From positions 1,914,501 through 1,978,500 of the forward strand of contig NZ_CP041330.1 of the NCBI RefSeq assembly GCF_013394165.1: 64,000 nt of DNA, in the 5' to 3' direction. The DNA comes from Pseudoalteromonas sp. Scap06 (lineage in GTDB: Bacteria; Pseudomonadota; Gammaproteobacteria; Enterobacterales; Alteromonadaceae). The position numbers and the translations under genes are program-made. The notes below the pieces were generated by a model that saw nothing but the letters and a program-made list of their open reading frames with translations, did not search any database and was not told the DNA's origin. Below are positions 53,510-63,689 of this stretch, piece after piece; position 1 is the stretch's first letter; every line of letters starts with the position of its first letter.

Positions 53510-53541
53510 AACTGCTCACTTTAAATAGTAAGTGAGCAGTT
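53510..53541. terminator. Bidirectional terminator between nitroreductase and LD-carboxypeptidase genes
   Basis: Perfect 12-bp stem AACTGCTCACTT / AAGTGAGCAGTT with an 8-base loop; short T/A tracts on both sides. Confidence 0.8.
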
Positions 53542-53549
53542 TATTATTA

Positions 53550-54608
53550 CTAGGCTAGTTTTGTAACCACAGATGCACTGAGCACTTTGCCTTGTTCAAC
53601 ATCTGCGGTAACAGTGCATAATGCACCATTAACTAAGTTTAAATTAGGAGGAATGTGGCCAATATCAGCATCAATGATCACCGGAAATAAACACCCACCA
53701 AAAGCGGCATTTAAGCCTTGGCGATAATCAAACCCTGGGTCTTGCCCTTGTAAGGTCACATGACGACCAATAATCACCCCATTTATATCATCAAACATGC
53801 CCGCTAATTTAAGTGACAATAAAAATCGTGCAACGGTCGCTGGCGTGAGCTCTGCGCTTTCTAAATAAAGTACAATACCTTGCGAGGCATTGTGCTTTTT
53901 AAACTCATGCAGAGCTAAAAAAGGCGAATCAAGTAACAGCCCAACCGTATCAAGACACCCACCAAACAACCGCCCTGACATTTCAATACTGCGCTTATCG
54001 GTGTAATTTAAACATTGCCATTGGGTGGGAACGCTGTGATCAAATAATGCATTCGGGTTTTGTGCGTAATCAGGCTTGCTATGTTGATGGTAAGTCGAGG
54101 GGGCTTGCTCAAACTCACTGCTAGCCTCATAGCTTAGGCTTTCAAAAATTTGTAAACAATACGGGTCTTTTTCATCAGGGTGTAATTGAATTAAATTAGC
54201 GCTATGCAGTGTTGCCCAATTACATTTTGCTGTCAGTGCACAAGCAATCGTACTGACATCTGAATAGCCCACTAACCATTTAGGTTTAGCGTTTTTAATT
54301 GCGCTAAAATCAAGCAGAGGCAATATTTCCATTGCCAGCTCTCCGCCCATTGGCGGCATGATCGCATCTATTTCATCATCTAATAAAAAGTCCATTAATT
54401 GCTTGGCATGCTGCTTAGCTGTAACTTGAGTTCGCGGCTCGTTTTGACGTAAAAACTCCCCCTCAACAATCTGATAACCTCGATGTTTTAAGCCATTAAT
54501 GACAATATCTAACCGTGGATGATATTTTGATTTGATCCCCGCTGATAAAGAACACACGGCGATTTTAGATCCCACTGTTAAAGGTGCCGGATACAGTATA
54601 TTTGCCAT
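53550..54608 (-). CDS. S66 family peptidase (LD-carboxypeptidase/MccF-like)
   Basis: 352 residues. The start LTVGSKIAVCSLSAGI, the conserved AIMPPMGGELAMEILPLLD near residue 88, and the nucleophile segment WLVGYSDVS (catalytic Ser near 115) identify the S66 family; a Glu (YLESAEL near residue 250) and a His near residue 320 would complete the triad. Relatives include MccF, which inactivates microcin C, and LdcA, which trims murein peptides. Length and the lack of a signal peptide fit a cytoplasmic MccF-type enzyme; the role here is not set. Confidence 0.85.
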   Translation of the reverse strand: MANILYPAPLTVGSKIAVCSLSAGIKSKYHPRLDIVINGLKHRGYQIVEGEFLRQNEPRTQVTAKQHAKQLMDFLLDDEIDAIMPPMGGELAMEILPLLDFSAIKNAKPKWLVGYSDVSTIACALTAKCNWATLHSANLIQLHPDEKDPYCLQIFESLSYEASSEFEQAPSTYHQHSKPDYAQNPNALFDHSVPTQWQCLNYTDKRSIEMSGRLFGGCLDTVGLLLDSPFLALHEFKKHNASQGIVLYLESAELTPATVARFLLSLKLAGMFDDINGVIIGRHVTLQGQDPGFDYRQGLNAAFGGCLFPVIIDADIGHIPPNLNLVNGALCTVTADVEQGKVLSASVVTKLA

Positions 54609-54712
54609 ATTATTTCCTTATTGAAGAATAGGTTACTACCATAACAACATAGCCTACATTTACAAACAATGAATAATATTCAACCGATTCTAAACCAAAT
54701 ATAAAAACCAAG

Positions 54713-54752
54713 CATAAAAAAACCAGTGCTTATTACTAAGCACTGGTTTTTA
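54713..54752 (-). terminator. Terminator after the carAB-greA operon
   Basis: Stem AAAACCAGTGCTTA / TAAGCACTGGTTTT with a TTAC loop; the minus strand then has a T-run of seven. Confidence 0.92.
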
Positions 54753-54777
54753 TAAAACGTTAAAGTGAGTTAACTAA

Positions 54778-55254
54778 TTAAATATACTCAACCTCAATGA
54801 TTTCGTACTCTACATCACCTTTTGGCGTTTTGATAATCACAGCGTCATCCGCTTGTTTACCAATTAAGCCGCGAGCAATTGGTGAATTAACAGAAATTAA
54901 ATTACTTTTAATATCTGCTTCATCATCGCCAACAATCTGATATTTAACTTCAGCGTCGGTTTCAACATTAACGATGGTTACTGTAGTACCAAAAATCACT
55001 TTACCTGTATTAGGCATCTTTGTTACGTCAATCATCTGCATGTTTGAAAGTTTTGCTTCAATTTCTTGAATACGGCCTTCACAAAAACCCTGTTGCTCAC
55101 GCGCAGCGTGATACTCAGCATTTTCTTTTAAGTCACCGTGTTCACGTGCATCAGCAATATCAGATACAATTTTTGGACGGGTAACAGTTTTTAATTCGTT
55201 AAGCTCATCGCGCAATAATTTTGCGCCACGAACTGTCATTGGAATTGATTGCAT
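54778..55254 (-). CDS. greA: Transcription elongation factor GreA
   Basis: 158 residues from ATG 55252-55254 ([20 protein letters not shown]), the length and start of E. coli GreA. The coiled-coil finger has the acidic tip [20 protein letters not shown] that stimulates RNA polymerase cleavage of backtracked transcripts. The C-terminal FKBP-like domain includes [14 protein letters not shown]. It is 50 bases after carB on the same strand, so it is probably read through from the car operon as well as from its own promoter. Confidence 0.97.
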   Translation of the reverse strand: MQSIPMTVRGAKLLRDELNELKTVTRPKIVSDIADAREHGDLKENAEYHAAREQQGFCEGRIQEIEAKLSNMQMIDVTKMPNTGKVIFGTTVTIVNVETDAEVKYQIVGDDEADIKSNLISVNSPIARGLIGKQADDAVIIKTPKGDVEYEIIEVEYI

Positions 55255-55304
55255 ACTTTTCTCACTTAATCCCAAGGCCGTGGTTACGGCCTTGGCACAT
55301 TTCC

Positions 55305-58300
55305 TTAGTTCAATCGCAGGTGTAGTTCTTGAACAGACGTCACTTTACTGCGGTCATCTGCTTGGTTAGCAGTACAGTTAGCAAATGCCGCATTCAATGT
55401 CGTAGTATAATTGGTTTTGTGTTGCAATGCACCACGACGTAACACCTTCGAATCTTCAATCGCTTGGCGACCTTCGGTGGTATTAACGATATAGCTATAC
55501 TCGCCATTTTTGATTCTATCAAGAATGTGCGGACGACCTTCGTATACTTTATTTACACGGCGAACCGTAATTCCAGCATCTTCAAGTGCAGCAGCTGTTC
55601 CACCTGTTGCATCTAGCTCAAAACCAAGTTCTGTCATGGTTTTAGCTAGTTCTACAATACGTGGCTTATCGCTATTACGTACAGATAGTAACGCGCGACC
55701 ACCACGTGGTAAAGTGTTGCTTGCACCTAATTGTGCTTTTGCAAACGCTTCGGCGAAAGTATCACCAACACCCATTACTTCACCCGTTGAGCGCATTTCA
55801 GGTCCACGGATAGGATCCACACCTTGGAACTTAGCAAATGGCAATACCACTTCTTTTACGCTGTAGTAAGGTGGAATCACTTCTTTAGTAATGCCTTGGC
55901 TTGCTAAAGATTGACCCGCCATACAACGTGCCGCTACTTTTGCAAGTGCTACACCCGTTGCTTTAGATACAAATGGAACTGTACGTGCTGCACGTGGGTT
56001 TACTTCGATTAGATACACTTTGCCATCTTTAACCGCAAACTGTGTATTCATCAAACCAACTACGCCAAGTTCAAGTGCCATATCAGTTACTTGCTTACGC
56101 ATCACATCTTGCACTTCTTGCGTTAGCGAGTGAGCTGGTAATGAACATGCTGAGTCACCAGAGTGAACGCCCGCTTGTTCAATATGCTCCATGATACCGC
56201 CAATAATCACTTGCTCGCCGTCGCAAATTGCGTCAACGTCAACTTCTATCGCGTTATCTAAGAAACGGTCTAGTAATACTGGCGCTTCATTTGATGCAGA
56301 TACCGCTTCGGTCATGTAACGACGTAAGTCTTGCTCATCGTATACAATTTCCATCGCACGACCACCTAATACGTACGAAGGACGCACTACCAGTGGGAAA
56401 CCAATTTCAACTGATTTAAGTAGTGCTTCTTCAGTAGAGGTAACCGTCGCATTTTCTGGTTGCAGTAAGTCTAAACGCTCAACAAGTTGTTGGAAACGCT
56501 CACGGTCTTCTGCACGGTCAATGGCATCAGGTGAAGTACCAATTACAGGCACGCCGTTAGCTTCAAGCTCACGCGCTAGTTTAAGTGGTGTTTGACCACC
56601 GTACTGCACGATAACGCCTTTTGGCTTTTCAACACGTACAATTTCTAGTACGTCTTCAAGCGTAATTGGCTCAAAGTATAAACGATCAGATGTGTCGTAA
56701 TCGGTAGAAACCGTTTCAGGGTTACAGTTAACCATGATGGTCTCGTAGCCGTCTTCGCGAAGCGCAAGGGCTGCGTGTACACAACAGTAATCAAATTCAA
56801 TACCTTGGCCGATACGGTTAGGACCGCCACCAATTACCATGATTTTATCACGGTCAGATGCGTTAGCTTCACATTCTTCATCGTAAGATGAGTACATGTA
56901 AGCAGTGTCTGAGCTAAATTCTGCGGCGCACGTATCAACGCGTTTGTATACAGGTACAATATTGAGTTGATGGCGCTTTTTACGAATTTCAGCTTCTGAC
57001 ACACCAGCAATTTCTGCAATACGCGGATCAGCAAACCCTTTGCGTTTAAGTTTACGCAAGAAGTCTGCATTTAAGCCGGCCATACCGACTTCTGAAATTT
57101 TAGCTTCATCTTTTAGGATGTCTTCAATTTGTACTAAGTACCAAGGGTCAATCTTAGTCAATTCGAACACATCTTCAACGCTCATTCCATGGCGCATCGC
57201 ATCGGCAATGTACCAAATACGCTCTGCACCAGGCTCACGTAATTCACGAATGATTTTTTCTTTTGCTTTCGGGTCGTCAAGCGCCACAATTGGGTTAAAG
57301 CCCGTTGCGCCTACTTCTAAACCACGTAATGCTTTTTGTAATGACTCTTGTTGGTTACGACCAATCGCCATTACTTCGCCTACTGATTTCATTTGCGTTG
57401 TTAAACGGTCGTTTGCACCGGCAAATTTTTCAAAGTTAAAGCGAGGAATTTTTGTTACAACATAATCGATTGAAGGCTCAAACGATGCTGGGGTTTTACC
57501 GCCAGTAATATCATTCTGTAACTCGTCTAACGTGTAACCTACAGCAAGCTTAGCTGCGATTTTAGCAATCGGGAAGCCTGTTGCTTTAGATGCAAGCGCT
57601 GATGAACGTGATACACGCGGGTTCATCTCGATGATAACCATACGGCCATCAACTGGATTTACACCAAATTGTACGTTTGAACCGCCGGTTTCAACACCAA
57701 TTTCACGCAATACGGCCATAGAGGCATTACGCATAATTTGGTATTCTTTGTCGGTTAATGTTTGTGCTGGTGCAACCGTGATTGAGTCACCTGTGTGCAC
57801 ACCCATTGGGTCAAAGTTTTCAATAGAACAGACGATAATACAGTTGTCTTTTTTGTCACGAACAACTTCCATTTCGTATTCTTTCCAACCAATTAACGAT
57901 TCATCAATTAATAACTCGCTGGTTGGTGAAAGGTCTAAACCGCGCTCACAAATTTCTTCAAACTCTTCCATGTTGTAAGCCACACCGCCACCGGTGCCGC
58001 CCATTGTGAAAGAAGGACGAATAATACACGGTAAGCCGATTCGGGTCATGGTATCGCGCGCTTCATCCATTGAATGGGCAATTTCAGCACGTGGACATTC
58101 AAGGCCGATGTTACGCATAGCAACATCAAAACGCTCACGGTTTTCTGCTTTATCGATTGCATCGGCTGTTGCGCCAATAAGCTCAACGCCATGCTTTGCC
58201 AATACACCGTGCTTATCTAAATCAAGCGCACAGTTTAATGCCGTTTGACCACCCATTGTAGGCAGTACAGCATCTGGCTTTTCTTTTTCAATAATTTTTT

Positions 58301-58523
58301 CTACCACTTCCCAGTGAATTGGTTCGATGTATGTTGCATCGGCCATTTCTGGATCAGTCATGATAGTGGCTGGGTTTGAGTTAACTAATATAACTCTATA
58401 GCCTTCTTCTCTTAGTGCTTTACACGCTTGAGCACCAGAGTAGTCAAATTCACAAGCTTGACCAATTACAATTGGGCCTGCGCCTAAGATAAGAATGCTT
58501 TTTATATCGGTACGTTTTGGCAT
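55305..58523 (-). CDS. carB: Carbamoyl-phosphate synthase, large subunit
   Basis: 1072 residues, the normal length. Two ATP-grasp halves are evident, each starting [19 protein letters not shown] or [19 protein letters not shown], followed by the allosteric C-terminal domain ([20 protein letters not shown]). It joins bicarbonate, ammonia and ATP into carbamoyl phosphate for arginine and pyrimidine synthesis, using ammonia channelled from CarA. 16 bases after carA, same operon. The nearby Sbt permease could supply bicarbonate, though it is far away and this is only a thought. Confidence 0.98.
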   Translation of the reverse strand: MPKRTDIKSILILGAGPIVIGQACEFDYSGAQACKALREEGYRVILVNSNPATIMTDPEMADATYIEPIHWEVVEKIIEKEKPDAVLPTMGGQTALNCALDLDKHGVLAKHGVELIGATADAIDKAENRERFDVAMRNIGLECPRAEIAHSMDEARDTMTRIGLPCIIRPSFTMGGTGGGVAYNMEEFEEICERGLDLSPTSELLIDESLIGWKEYEMEVVRDKKDNCIIVCSIENFDPMGVHTGDSITVAPAQTLTDKEYQIMRNASMAVLREIGVETGGSNVQFGVNPVDGRMVIIEMNPRVSRSSALASKATGFPIAKIAAKLAVGYTLDELQNDITGGKTPASFEPSIDYVVTKIPRFNFEKFAGANDRLTTQMKSVGEVMAIGRNQQESLQKALRGLEVGATGFNPIVALDDPKAKEKIIRELREPGAERIWYIADAMRHGMSVEDVFELTKIDPWYLVQIEDILKDEAKISEVGMAGLNADFLRKLKRKGFADPRIAEIAGVSEAEIRKKRHQLNIVPVYKRVDTCAAEFSSDTAYMYSSYDEECEANASDRDKIMVIGGGPNRIGQGIEFDYCCVHAALALREDGYETIMVNCNPETVSTDYDTSDRLYFEPITLEDVLEIVRVEKPKGVIVQYGGQTPLKLARELEANGVPVIGTSPDAIDRAEDRERFQQLVERLDLLQPENATVTSTEEALLKSVEIGFPLVVRPSYVLGGRAMEIVYDEQDLRRYMTEAVSASNEAPVLLDRFLDNAIEVDVDAICDGEQVIIGGIMEHIEQAGVHSGDSACSLPAHSLTQEVQDVMRKQVTDMALELGVVGLMNTQFAVKDGKVYLIEVNPRAARTVPFVSKATGVALAKVAARCMAGQSLASQGITKEVIPPYYSVKEVVLPFAKFQGVDPIRGPEMRSTGEVMGVGDTFAEAFAKAQLGASNTLPRGGRALLSVRNSDKPRIVELAKTMTELGFELDATGGTAAALEDAGITVRRVNKVYEGRPHILDRIKNGEYSYIVNTTEGRQAIEDSKVLRRGALQHKTNYTTTLNAAFANCTANQADDRSKVTSVQELHLRLN

Positions 58524-58539
58524 TATTACTCCGGTTAAA

Positions 58540-59676
58540 TTAGTGGTTACGCGCTTGCATCAAGTCGATGAAGTGGTCAAATAATGGGGCTGCATCGTGC
58601 GGACCAGGACTTGCTTCAGGATGACCTTGGAAGCTAAACGCTGGTTTATCTGTACGGTGAATACCTTGTAATGTACCGTCAAATAACGATTTGTGCGTAG
58701 CACGTAAGTTATCTGGTAATGTGGCTTCATCTGCAGCAAAACCGTGGTTTTGTGCAGTGATCATTACAACATCGCGGTCAAGATCTTTAACTGGGTGGTT
58801 ACCACCATGGTGGCCAAACTTCATTTTTACTGTTTTAGCACCTGAGGCAAGTGCTAGTAGTTGATGCCCTAAACAAATACCAAAAATTGGCGTGTCGGTT
58901 TCTAAAAAGGTTTTAATTGCATCAATGGCATAAGTACATGGCTCAGGATCGCCAGGGCCGTTTGATAAGAAAATACCATCTGGGTTTAAGGCTAGTACGT
59001 CAGCGGCAGAGGTTTGTGCTGGGACAACGGTCAGTTTACAACCACGATCAACAAGCATACGTAAAATGTTACGTTTAACACCGAAGTCGTAGGCAACAAC
59101 ATGAAACTTTTCATCATCAGCGTGTAAGGTTTTAAACCCCTCGCCTAATGTCCAGCTTGATTCGCGCCACTCAAAATTTTCCTTGGTTGAGACAACTTTT
59201 GCTAAATCCATACCTTTTAAGCCTGGGAAGGCTTGCGCGGCTTCGAGCGCTTTTTTCTCGTCTAGTTCGTCACCAGCAACAATACAGCCATTTTGTGCGC
59301 CTTTGTCACGCAAAATACGGGTTAGTTTTCTGGTGTCGATGTCCGCAATACCTAAAATATTACGTTCTTTTAAGTAATCATCTAACGATTGCTCGTTACG
59401 AAAATTACTTGCTAGCAGTGGCAAATCACGGATCACTAGGCCTTTAGCCCAAATGTGACTCGCTTCTTCGTCTTCGCTGTTGGTACCCGTATTACCGATA
59501 TGTGGGTACGTCAAAGTTACGATTTGTTCCGCGTACGATGGATCAGTCAAAATTTCTTGATAACCAGTCATAGACGTATTGAATACTACTTCACCGACTG
59601 ACATGCCGTCAGCGCCGATTGCAGTACCGCGAAACACTGTGCCGTCTTCTAGGACTAACAGAGCGGATTTAGTCAA
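58540..59676 (-). CDS. carA: Carbamoyl-phosphate synthase, small subunit
   Basis: 378 residues. The start is TTG at 59674-59676 with AGGAGG six bases upstream; E. coli carA also starts with TTG. The glutaminase triad is seen: the nucleophile in [15 protein letters not shown] (Cys near residue 268) and His/Glu in [14 protein letters not shown] near residue 350. It hydrolyses glutamine to feed ammonia to CarB. First gene of carAB, with a 362-base leader between it and dapB. Confidence 0.97.
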   Translation of the reverse strand: MTKSALLVLEDGTVFRGTAIGADGMSVGEVVFNTSMTGYQEILTDPSYAEQIVTLTYPHIGNTGTNSEDEEASHIWAKGLVIRDLPLLASNFRNEQSLDDYLKERNILGIADIDTRKLTRILRDKGAQNGCIVAGDELDEKKALEAAQAFPGLKGMDLAKVVSTKENFEWRESSWTLGEGFKTLHADDEKFHVVAYDFGVKRNILRMLVDRGCKLTVVPAQTSAADVLALNPDGIFLSNGPGDPEPCTYAIDAIKTFLETDTPIFGICLGHQLLALASGAKTVKMKFGHHGGNHPVKDLDRDVVMITAQNHGFAADEATLPDNLRATHKSLFDGTLQGIHRTDKPAFSFQGHPEASPGPHDAAPLFDHFIDLMQARNH

Positions 59677-60038
59677 GTTAAACCTCCTAACAGTAAAAAA
59701 CGGGAGTAAACAAATTGCTTAACACCCCGCCAATACCCAAATAATTGGTCAAAACCTGATTTCTGTGAGCTTAAATTGTTTTACGCAGTCTTAAATGATG
59801 CCGATGTAAACCACTAAACCTTCATTCATTTTTCTTGCCTAAAACTCTTTTTATTCCCACACAAACCCCGGTTTTGCTAACCATATGAGTATAATTGGAA
59901 ACACGCATTTAGTAATTTTTGGCAAATTGGCTGTATTCTACATGAAGTTGGCTTTTAGGTCTAACGCTAATTAGTAAATTGTAATAAATAAGTGGTTATA
60001 CCAAAAAACCACCTCAAAGCGTTAAAAAAGGAACTTAA
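59677..60038 (-). other. Leader/promoter region of carAB
   Basis: 362 bases between dapB and carA on the same strand. A short GTGGTT / AACCAC hairpin (59992-60012) just after dapB lacks a T-run. No ORF, attenuator or clear ArgR or PurR site was found by eye, though such control is usual for carAB. Confidence 0.4.
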
Positions 60039-60836
60039 CTACTTTAAATCTAGCACATCTTGCATATCATAAAGTCCTGCAGGTTTATTTTTCAACCACT
60101 GCGCAGCTCTTATAGCACCTAGCGCGAAGGTCATTCGCGAACTTGCTTTATGGGTTAATTCAAGTCTTTCGCCCATTGTAGCGAAGTAGGCTGTGTGTTC
60201 ACCTACTATATCGCCGCCTCTTAGCACCGAATAGCCAATTTCATTTTGTGATTTGGCCTGCTCTATGTTGTTACGATCATAAACAGCAACCTCATCATGA
60301 TCCCACCCTTTAGCCTGTGCAATCGACTCGCCAATAGCTAATGCTGTACCCGATGGCGCATCGATTTTATGGCGATGATGCGCTTCAAAAATTTCAATAT
60401 CTAAATCATCGCCTAATTTTGTCGCTGCTGTTTGCACTAAGTTAAGCAGTAAATTTACGCCCACGCTATAATTACGCGCAAATACGATCGGGATATGTTT
60501 AGCGGCATCGGTTAATAGAGCCATATCATCATGAGTTAAGCCAGTGGTGCCAATTACCATAGGTGTTTTTTTCTCAACAGCTGTTTTTAAGTGATTTCTC
60601 ATGCCTTGTGGAAGGGTAAAGTCTATAAGCACATCTACATTTTCAACCTGCTGTTCACTGCTAAAGTGAATGCCTTTAGCCGCTGCACTATTAAGTTGAT
60701 TAACCGATAGACCGACTAACTCAGACTCACTGCGTACATAGGCCGCCGCTAATTGTGAATTTTTATTGATTGTTGCTGCTTCTAAAAGTGCCAGGCCCAT
60801 ACGGCCATTCGCACCAAACACACCTACTCGATTCAT
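60039..60836 (-). CDS. dapB: 4-hydroxy-tetrahydrodipicolinate reductase
   Basis: 265 residues. The NAD(P)-binding motif VGVFGANGRMG lies at residues 4-14, GTTGLT near residue 97 and the catalytic EAHHRHKIDAPSGTA near residue 150. It reduces the dipicolinate precursor in the diaminopimelate/lysine pathway. Located upstream of carA as in other gammaproteobacteria, 362 bases apart, so co-transcription is uncertain. Lysine feedback acts at lysC, which has a riboswitch at 35 kb. Confidence 0.97.
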   Translation of the reverse strand: MNRVGVFGANGRMGLALLEAATINKNSQLAAAYVRSESELVGLSVNQLNSAAAKGIHFSSEQQVENVDVLIDFTLPQGMRNHLKTAVEKKTPMVIGTTGLTHDDMALLTDAAKHIPIVFARNYSVGVNLLLNLVQTAATKLGDDLDIEIFEAHHRHKIDAPSGTALAIGESIAQAKGWDHDEVAVYDRNNIEQAKSQNEIGYSVLRGGDIVGEHTAYFATMGERLELTHKASSRMTFALGAIRAAQWLKNKPAGLYDMQDVLDLK

Positions 60837-60929
60837 CTTTTTACAACCTATGTATTTTTTAGTTAGCTAGATTTTATCTAAAACTCATGTAATAGTCAGG
60901 AAAGCTTATAAAAAAGCTTCGATTATTTT

Positions 60930-61195
60930 AGGGTCTGTTGACCTTTGCGGATTAAAATTTGTTTAAACTAGGAGCGGTTTAATCGTGGCGCGAGGTTTGT
61001 AACCTAGTGGGCTATGTAAAAACCGAGCAACAAAGAGTAAATCGCTCCTAGGCAGAACCCTTCGGGCAGCGCCTGTTTGGCATTGATGCTGCGTTATCGC
61101 CTATTTATGGGGAATAACCACACCACATAGGCTCTGCCTTGCCTAAATACCAAACAGACTGCTGCAAATTTAACCTTGAAAGATCAACAGACCCT
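60930..61195. mobile_element. 266-bp MITE-like element with imperfect terminal inverted repeats
   Basis: Ends AGGGTCTGTTGACCTTTGCG (left) and, read inward from the right, AGGGTCTGTTGATCTTTCAA match at 15 of the first 16 bases; the similarity goes on through ATTAAAATTTG / GTTAAATTTG. Nested inverted pairs lie inside: CTAGGAGCGGTTTAATC / GAGTAAATCGCTCCTAG and CTGTTTGGCAT / ATACCAAACAG. There is no ORF, so a transposase in trans would be needed. A target-site duplication is not evident. It occupies most of the interval between dapB and the NhaC-type gene. Confidence 0.75.
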
Positions 61196-61365
61196 CATAA
61201 TAATAACAGATAGTCTTTGCATTTAGCCATCTATACATTTAAACTTCTTTTTTGCGCCGATTTGGTCTTTGGCTTGCGGGCGCTGTTGAGTTACTTATCT
61301 GGTTAGATAGTAAAACAAACAACTAAATTCAGCTAAAAGAGGGATGCTTTGGCTGTTAAGTATAT

Positions 61366-61381
61366 CAATCGGTTTCGATTG
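61366..61381. promoter_or_regulatory. 16-bp palindrome before the NhaC-type gene
   Basis: CAATCG-GTTT-CGATTG is a perfect 6-bp inverted repeat about 25 bases before the start codon. Its look is that of a repressor site, but no regulator gene is adjacent. Confidence 0.35.
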
Positions 61382-61406
61382 CTATGAATAATTAATGAGG
61401 ATTATG

Positions 61407-62720
61407 ATGCAGCCATCATTTGATAAAAATAAAGCAAGATTTTCTTTGCTACCCCTACTCACCTTTGTTGCTATTTTTTTAGGCTCAGGCTTATATTTGC
61501 AATCTCAAGGGGTTGATTATGCATTTTATCAACTCCCAGCACCGGTCGCTATTTTACCTGCGATTGTTTTAGCCTTTATCTTAAACAAAGCCAGTATTAA
61601 TCAGAGTGTAGAAACCTTTATTAAAGGCGTGGGTAATAACAATATTATTACCATGTGCCTTATCTATTTATTAGCAGGTGCTTTTTCTGCGGTTGCAGGG
61701 GCAACCGGTGGCGTTGACGCGGTTGTTAATGCTGGTCTCTCTCTTATTCCCCCTTCATTACTTCTGCCTGGTTTGTTTTTAATTGCAGCGGTTATCTCTA
61801 CTGCGATGGGCACGTCAATGGGAACTATCGGTGCTATTGGCCCAATTGCTTATGCAGTATCAATGAAAACAGGGATTGATCCCGCATTAATGGCCGGTAC
61901 CATTGTATCTGGCGCCATGTTTGGTGATAACCTATCAATAATTTCCGACACTACGATTGCAGCTACCCGCACGCAAGGCTGTGAAATGAAAGATAAGTTT
62001 AAAGAAAATCTTAAAATTGCTGTTCCGGCCGCTATCCTTACTATTGCATTACTATTGTTTTTAACGCCTGCAGCACAAGTAGTTGATACCAAAGACTACG
62101 ATATTTTATTAGTACTTCCTTATGCCTTTATTTTAGTACTGGCAGTAATGGGCTTTAATGTATTTGTAGTACTGTTAAGCGGTATTGTTTTCGCCGCATT
62201 GATGGGCTTTACTGGAAGCTATGAAGGCGCCAGCTTTGTAAAAGATGTTTACCAAGGTTTTAGCGACATGCAGGAAATATTTTTGCTCTCTATGTTTATT
62301 GGTGGCCTCTCTGAGTTTATTCGTATTAATGGCGGCCTCGACTACATCGCGCAAAAAATTCAAGCAATCACTAAGGTCATTGCAAAATGGCATCGCAAGG
62401 TAGCGGATCAGTTAGGGATAGCTGCATTAGTGCTAACCAGCAATATGTGTATTGCTAACAACACAGTGTCTATTATTGTGACTGGCCCTATTGCTAAAAA
62501 GCTAGCTGACGATGGCGAAATTAGTGGTAAACGTTCTGCCAGTTTATTAGATATTTTTGCCTGTGTTACCCAAGGGTCTTTACCTTACGGCGCACAAGCA
62601 CTTCTGCTTGGTGCTACATTTAAAATTAGCCCGTGGGAAGTATCAACCTCATCTTACTACTGCTTTATTTTAGCTTTTACCGCTATTGCGGTTATTTGTT
62701 TACGTCGTAATAAAGCTTAA
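61407..62720 (+). CDS. NhaC-type sodium/proton antiporter family protein
   Basis: 437 residues from ATG 61407, six bases after GAGG; ATGs at 61395 and 61404 overlap or crowd that site. About 11 membrane segments. The stretch STAMGTSMGTIGAIGPIAYA near residue 135 and SGAMFGDNLSIISDTTIAAT near residue 168 fit the NhaC branch, with C-terminal half NMCIANNTVSIIVTGPIAKK. Related proteins exchange sodium for protons or, in some branches, move malate/lactate or amino acids; the exact substrate is not certain. It precedes a Tsx-like channel gene on the same strand. Confidence 0.85.
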   Translation: MQPSFDKNKARFSLLPLLTFVAIFLGSGLYLQSQGVDYAFYQLPAPVAILPAIVLAFILNKASINQSVETFIKGVGNNNIITMCLIYLLAGAFSAVAGATGGVDAVVNAGLSLIPPSLLLPGLFLIAAVISTAMGTSMGTIGAIGPIAYAVSMKTGIDPALMAGTIVSGAMFGDNLSIISDTTIAATRTQGCEMKDKFKENLKIAVPAAILTIALLLFLTPAAQVVDTKDYDILLVLPYAFILVLAVMGFNVFVVLLSGIVFAALMGFTGSYEGASFVKDVYQGFSDMQEIFLLSMFIGGLSEFIRINGGLDYIAQKIQAITKVIAKWHRKVADQLGIAALVLTSNMCIANNTVSIIVTGPIAKKLADDGEISGKRSASLLDIFACVTQGSLPYGAQALLLGATFKISPWEVSTSSYYCFILAFTAIAVICLRRNKA

Positions 62721-62832
62721 ATCTTCTTTAAACAGTGTATTAGCCACATGCTAGTACACTGTTTATGACAATAAATAATTAACAAATTAACCGTCTTTGC
62801 TATAATGTGGTATTCAGCGTGTCACATAAAAT

Positions 62833-63627
62833 ATGGTTATGAAAATTAAAAACTTACTTCCTCTCGTTGCACTTAGTGCGTGTGCCTTAAGTTCAACAGC
62901 TACTGCTGCTAATTGGAGCAGTACTGCGCTTCATATTAACAACGGTAATCATAAAAACCCGTTCACTGAACAAAAATCAAGCACCACGGTTTATTCATTG
63001 CAACATGCTTCAGGCCATGACTATGGGGATAACTTTTTCTTTATTGATTACAGCACTGATGGCAATGACGATAACTACCAAGATCAAGACTTTTACTTTG
63101 AAGGTTATTCTACGCTTAGCTTATCGGCCGTTATGGACGAAAAAGTAGCGTCAGGTGCGCTCGTTGATGTTGGCCTAACCATGGGTATTAATGCCGCAGG
63201 CGATGCTAAAGTTGTTAAATACTTACCGGGTGTAAAATTAAGCTGGGATGTACCTGGTTTTAATTTCTTCTCAACCCTTGTGACTGCCTACATTGATGAT
63301 AGTGAAGGTGTTGCGAAAGGCGGTGCGCCAATTGAAACCAACAGCTGGATGTTTGACGTTGCTTTTGAATATCCATTTATGATTGGCTCACAAAAATTTA
63401 GTGTTAAGGGTCATGCGGAATATATTGCTGAGCGTGAAGATGAGTTTGGTAATGACGTACGCGCTTGGTTTTTAGCTCAACCTATTATTGTATGGGATAT
63501 GGGGCATGCGCTAGAAATGAAAGAAAACACCTTACTGTTAGGTATGGAGTGGCAGTACTGGCATAACAAACTTGGTACAGATGTTACAGAGTCAGTTCCA
63601 CAAGTACACATAGAGTGGACTTTTTAA
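62833..63627 (+). CDS. Tsx/OmpK-type nucleoside channel family outer-membrane protein
   Basis: 264 residues from ATG 62833; ATG 62839 (MKIKNLLPLVALSACALSS) is an equally good start for the signal peptide, which ends TATA-AN. The mature part opens WSSTALHINNGNHKNPFTEQ and is a small barrel ending VHIEWTF with terminal Phe, as in the Tsx channel family (Pfam Channel_Tsx), which includes Vibrio OmpK. These form narrow channels for nucleosides and serve as phage receptors. 112 bases downstream of the NhaC-type gene; separate promoter likely. Confidence 0.85.
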   Translation: MVMKIKNLLPLVALSACALSSTATAANWSSTALHINNGNHKNPFTEQKSSTTVYSLQHASGHDYGDNFFFIDYSTDGNDDNYQDQDFYFEGYSTLSLSAVMDEKVASGALVDVGLTMGINAAGDAKVVKYLPGVKLSWDVPGFNFFSTLVTAYIDDSEGVAKGGAPIETNSWMFDVAFEYPFMIGSQKFSVKGHAEYIAEREDEFGNDVRAWFLAQPIIVWDMGHALEMKENTLLLGMEWQYWHNKLGTDVTESVPQVHIEWTF

Positions 63628-63654
63628 TAATTAAATACTTAACTATTAAAAAAT

Positions 63655-63681
63655 AAAACCTGTCATTAGACAGGTTTTTTT
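63655..63681 (+). terminator. Terminator after the Tsx-like gene
   Basis: Stem AAAACCTGTC / GACAGGTTTT with an ATTA loop and a run of seven T. Confidence 0.92.
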
Positions 63682-63689
63682 ATGGTTGA

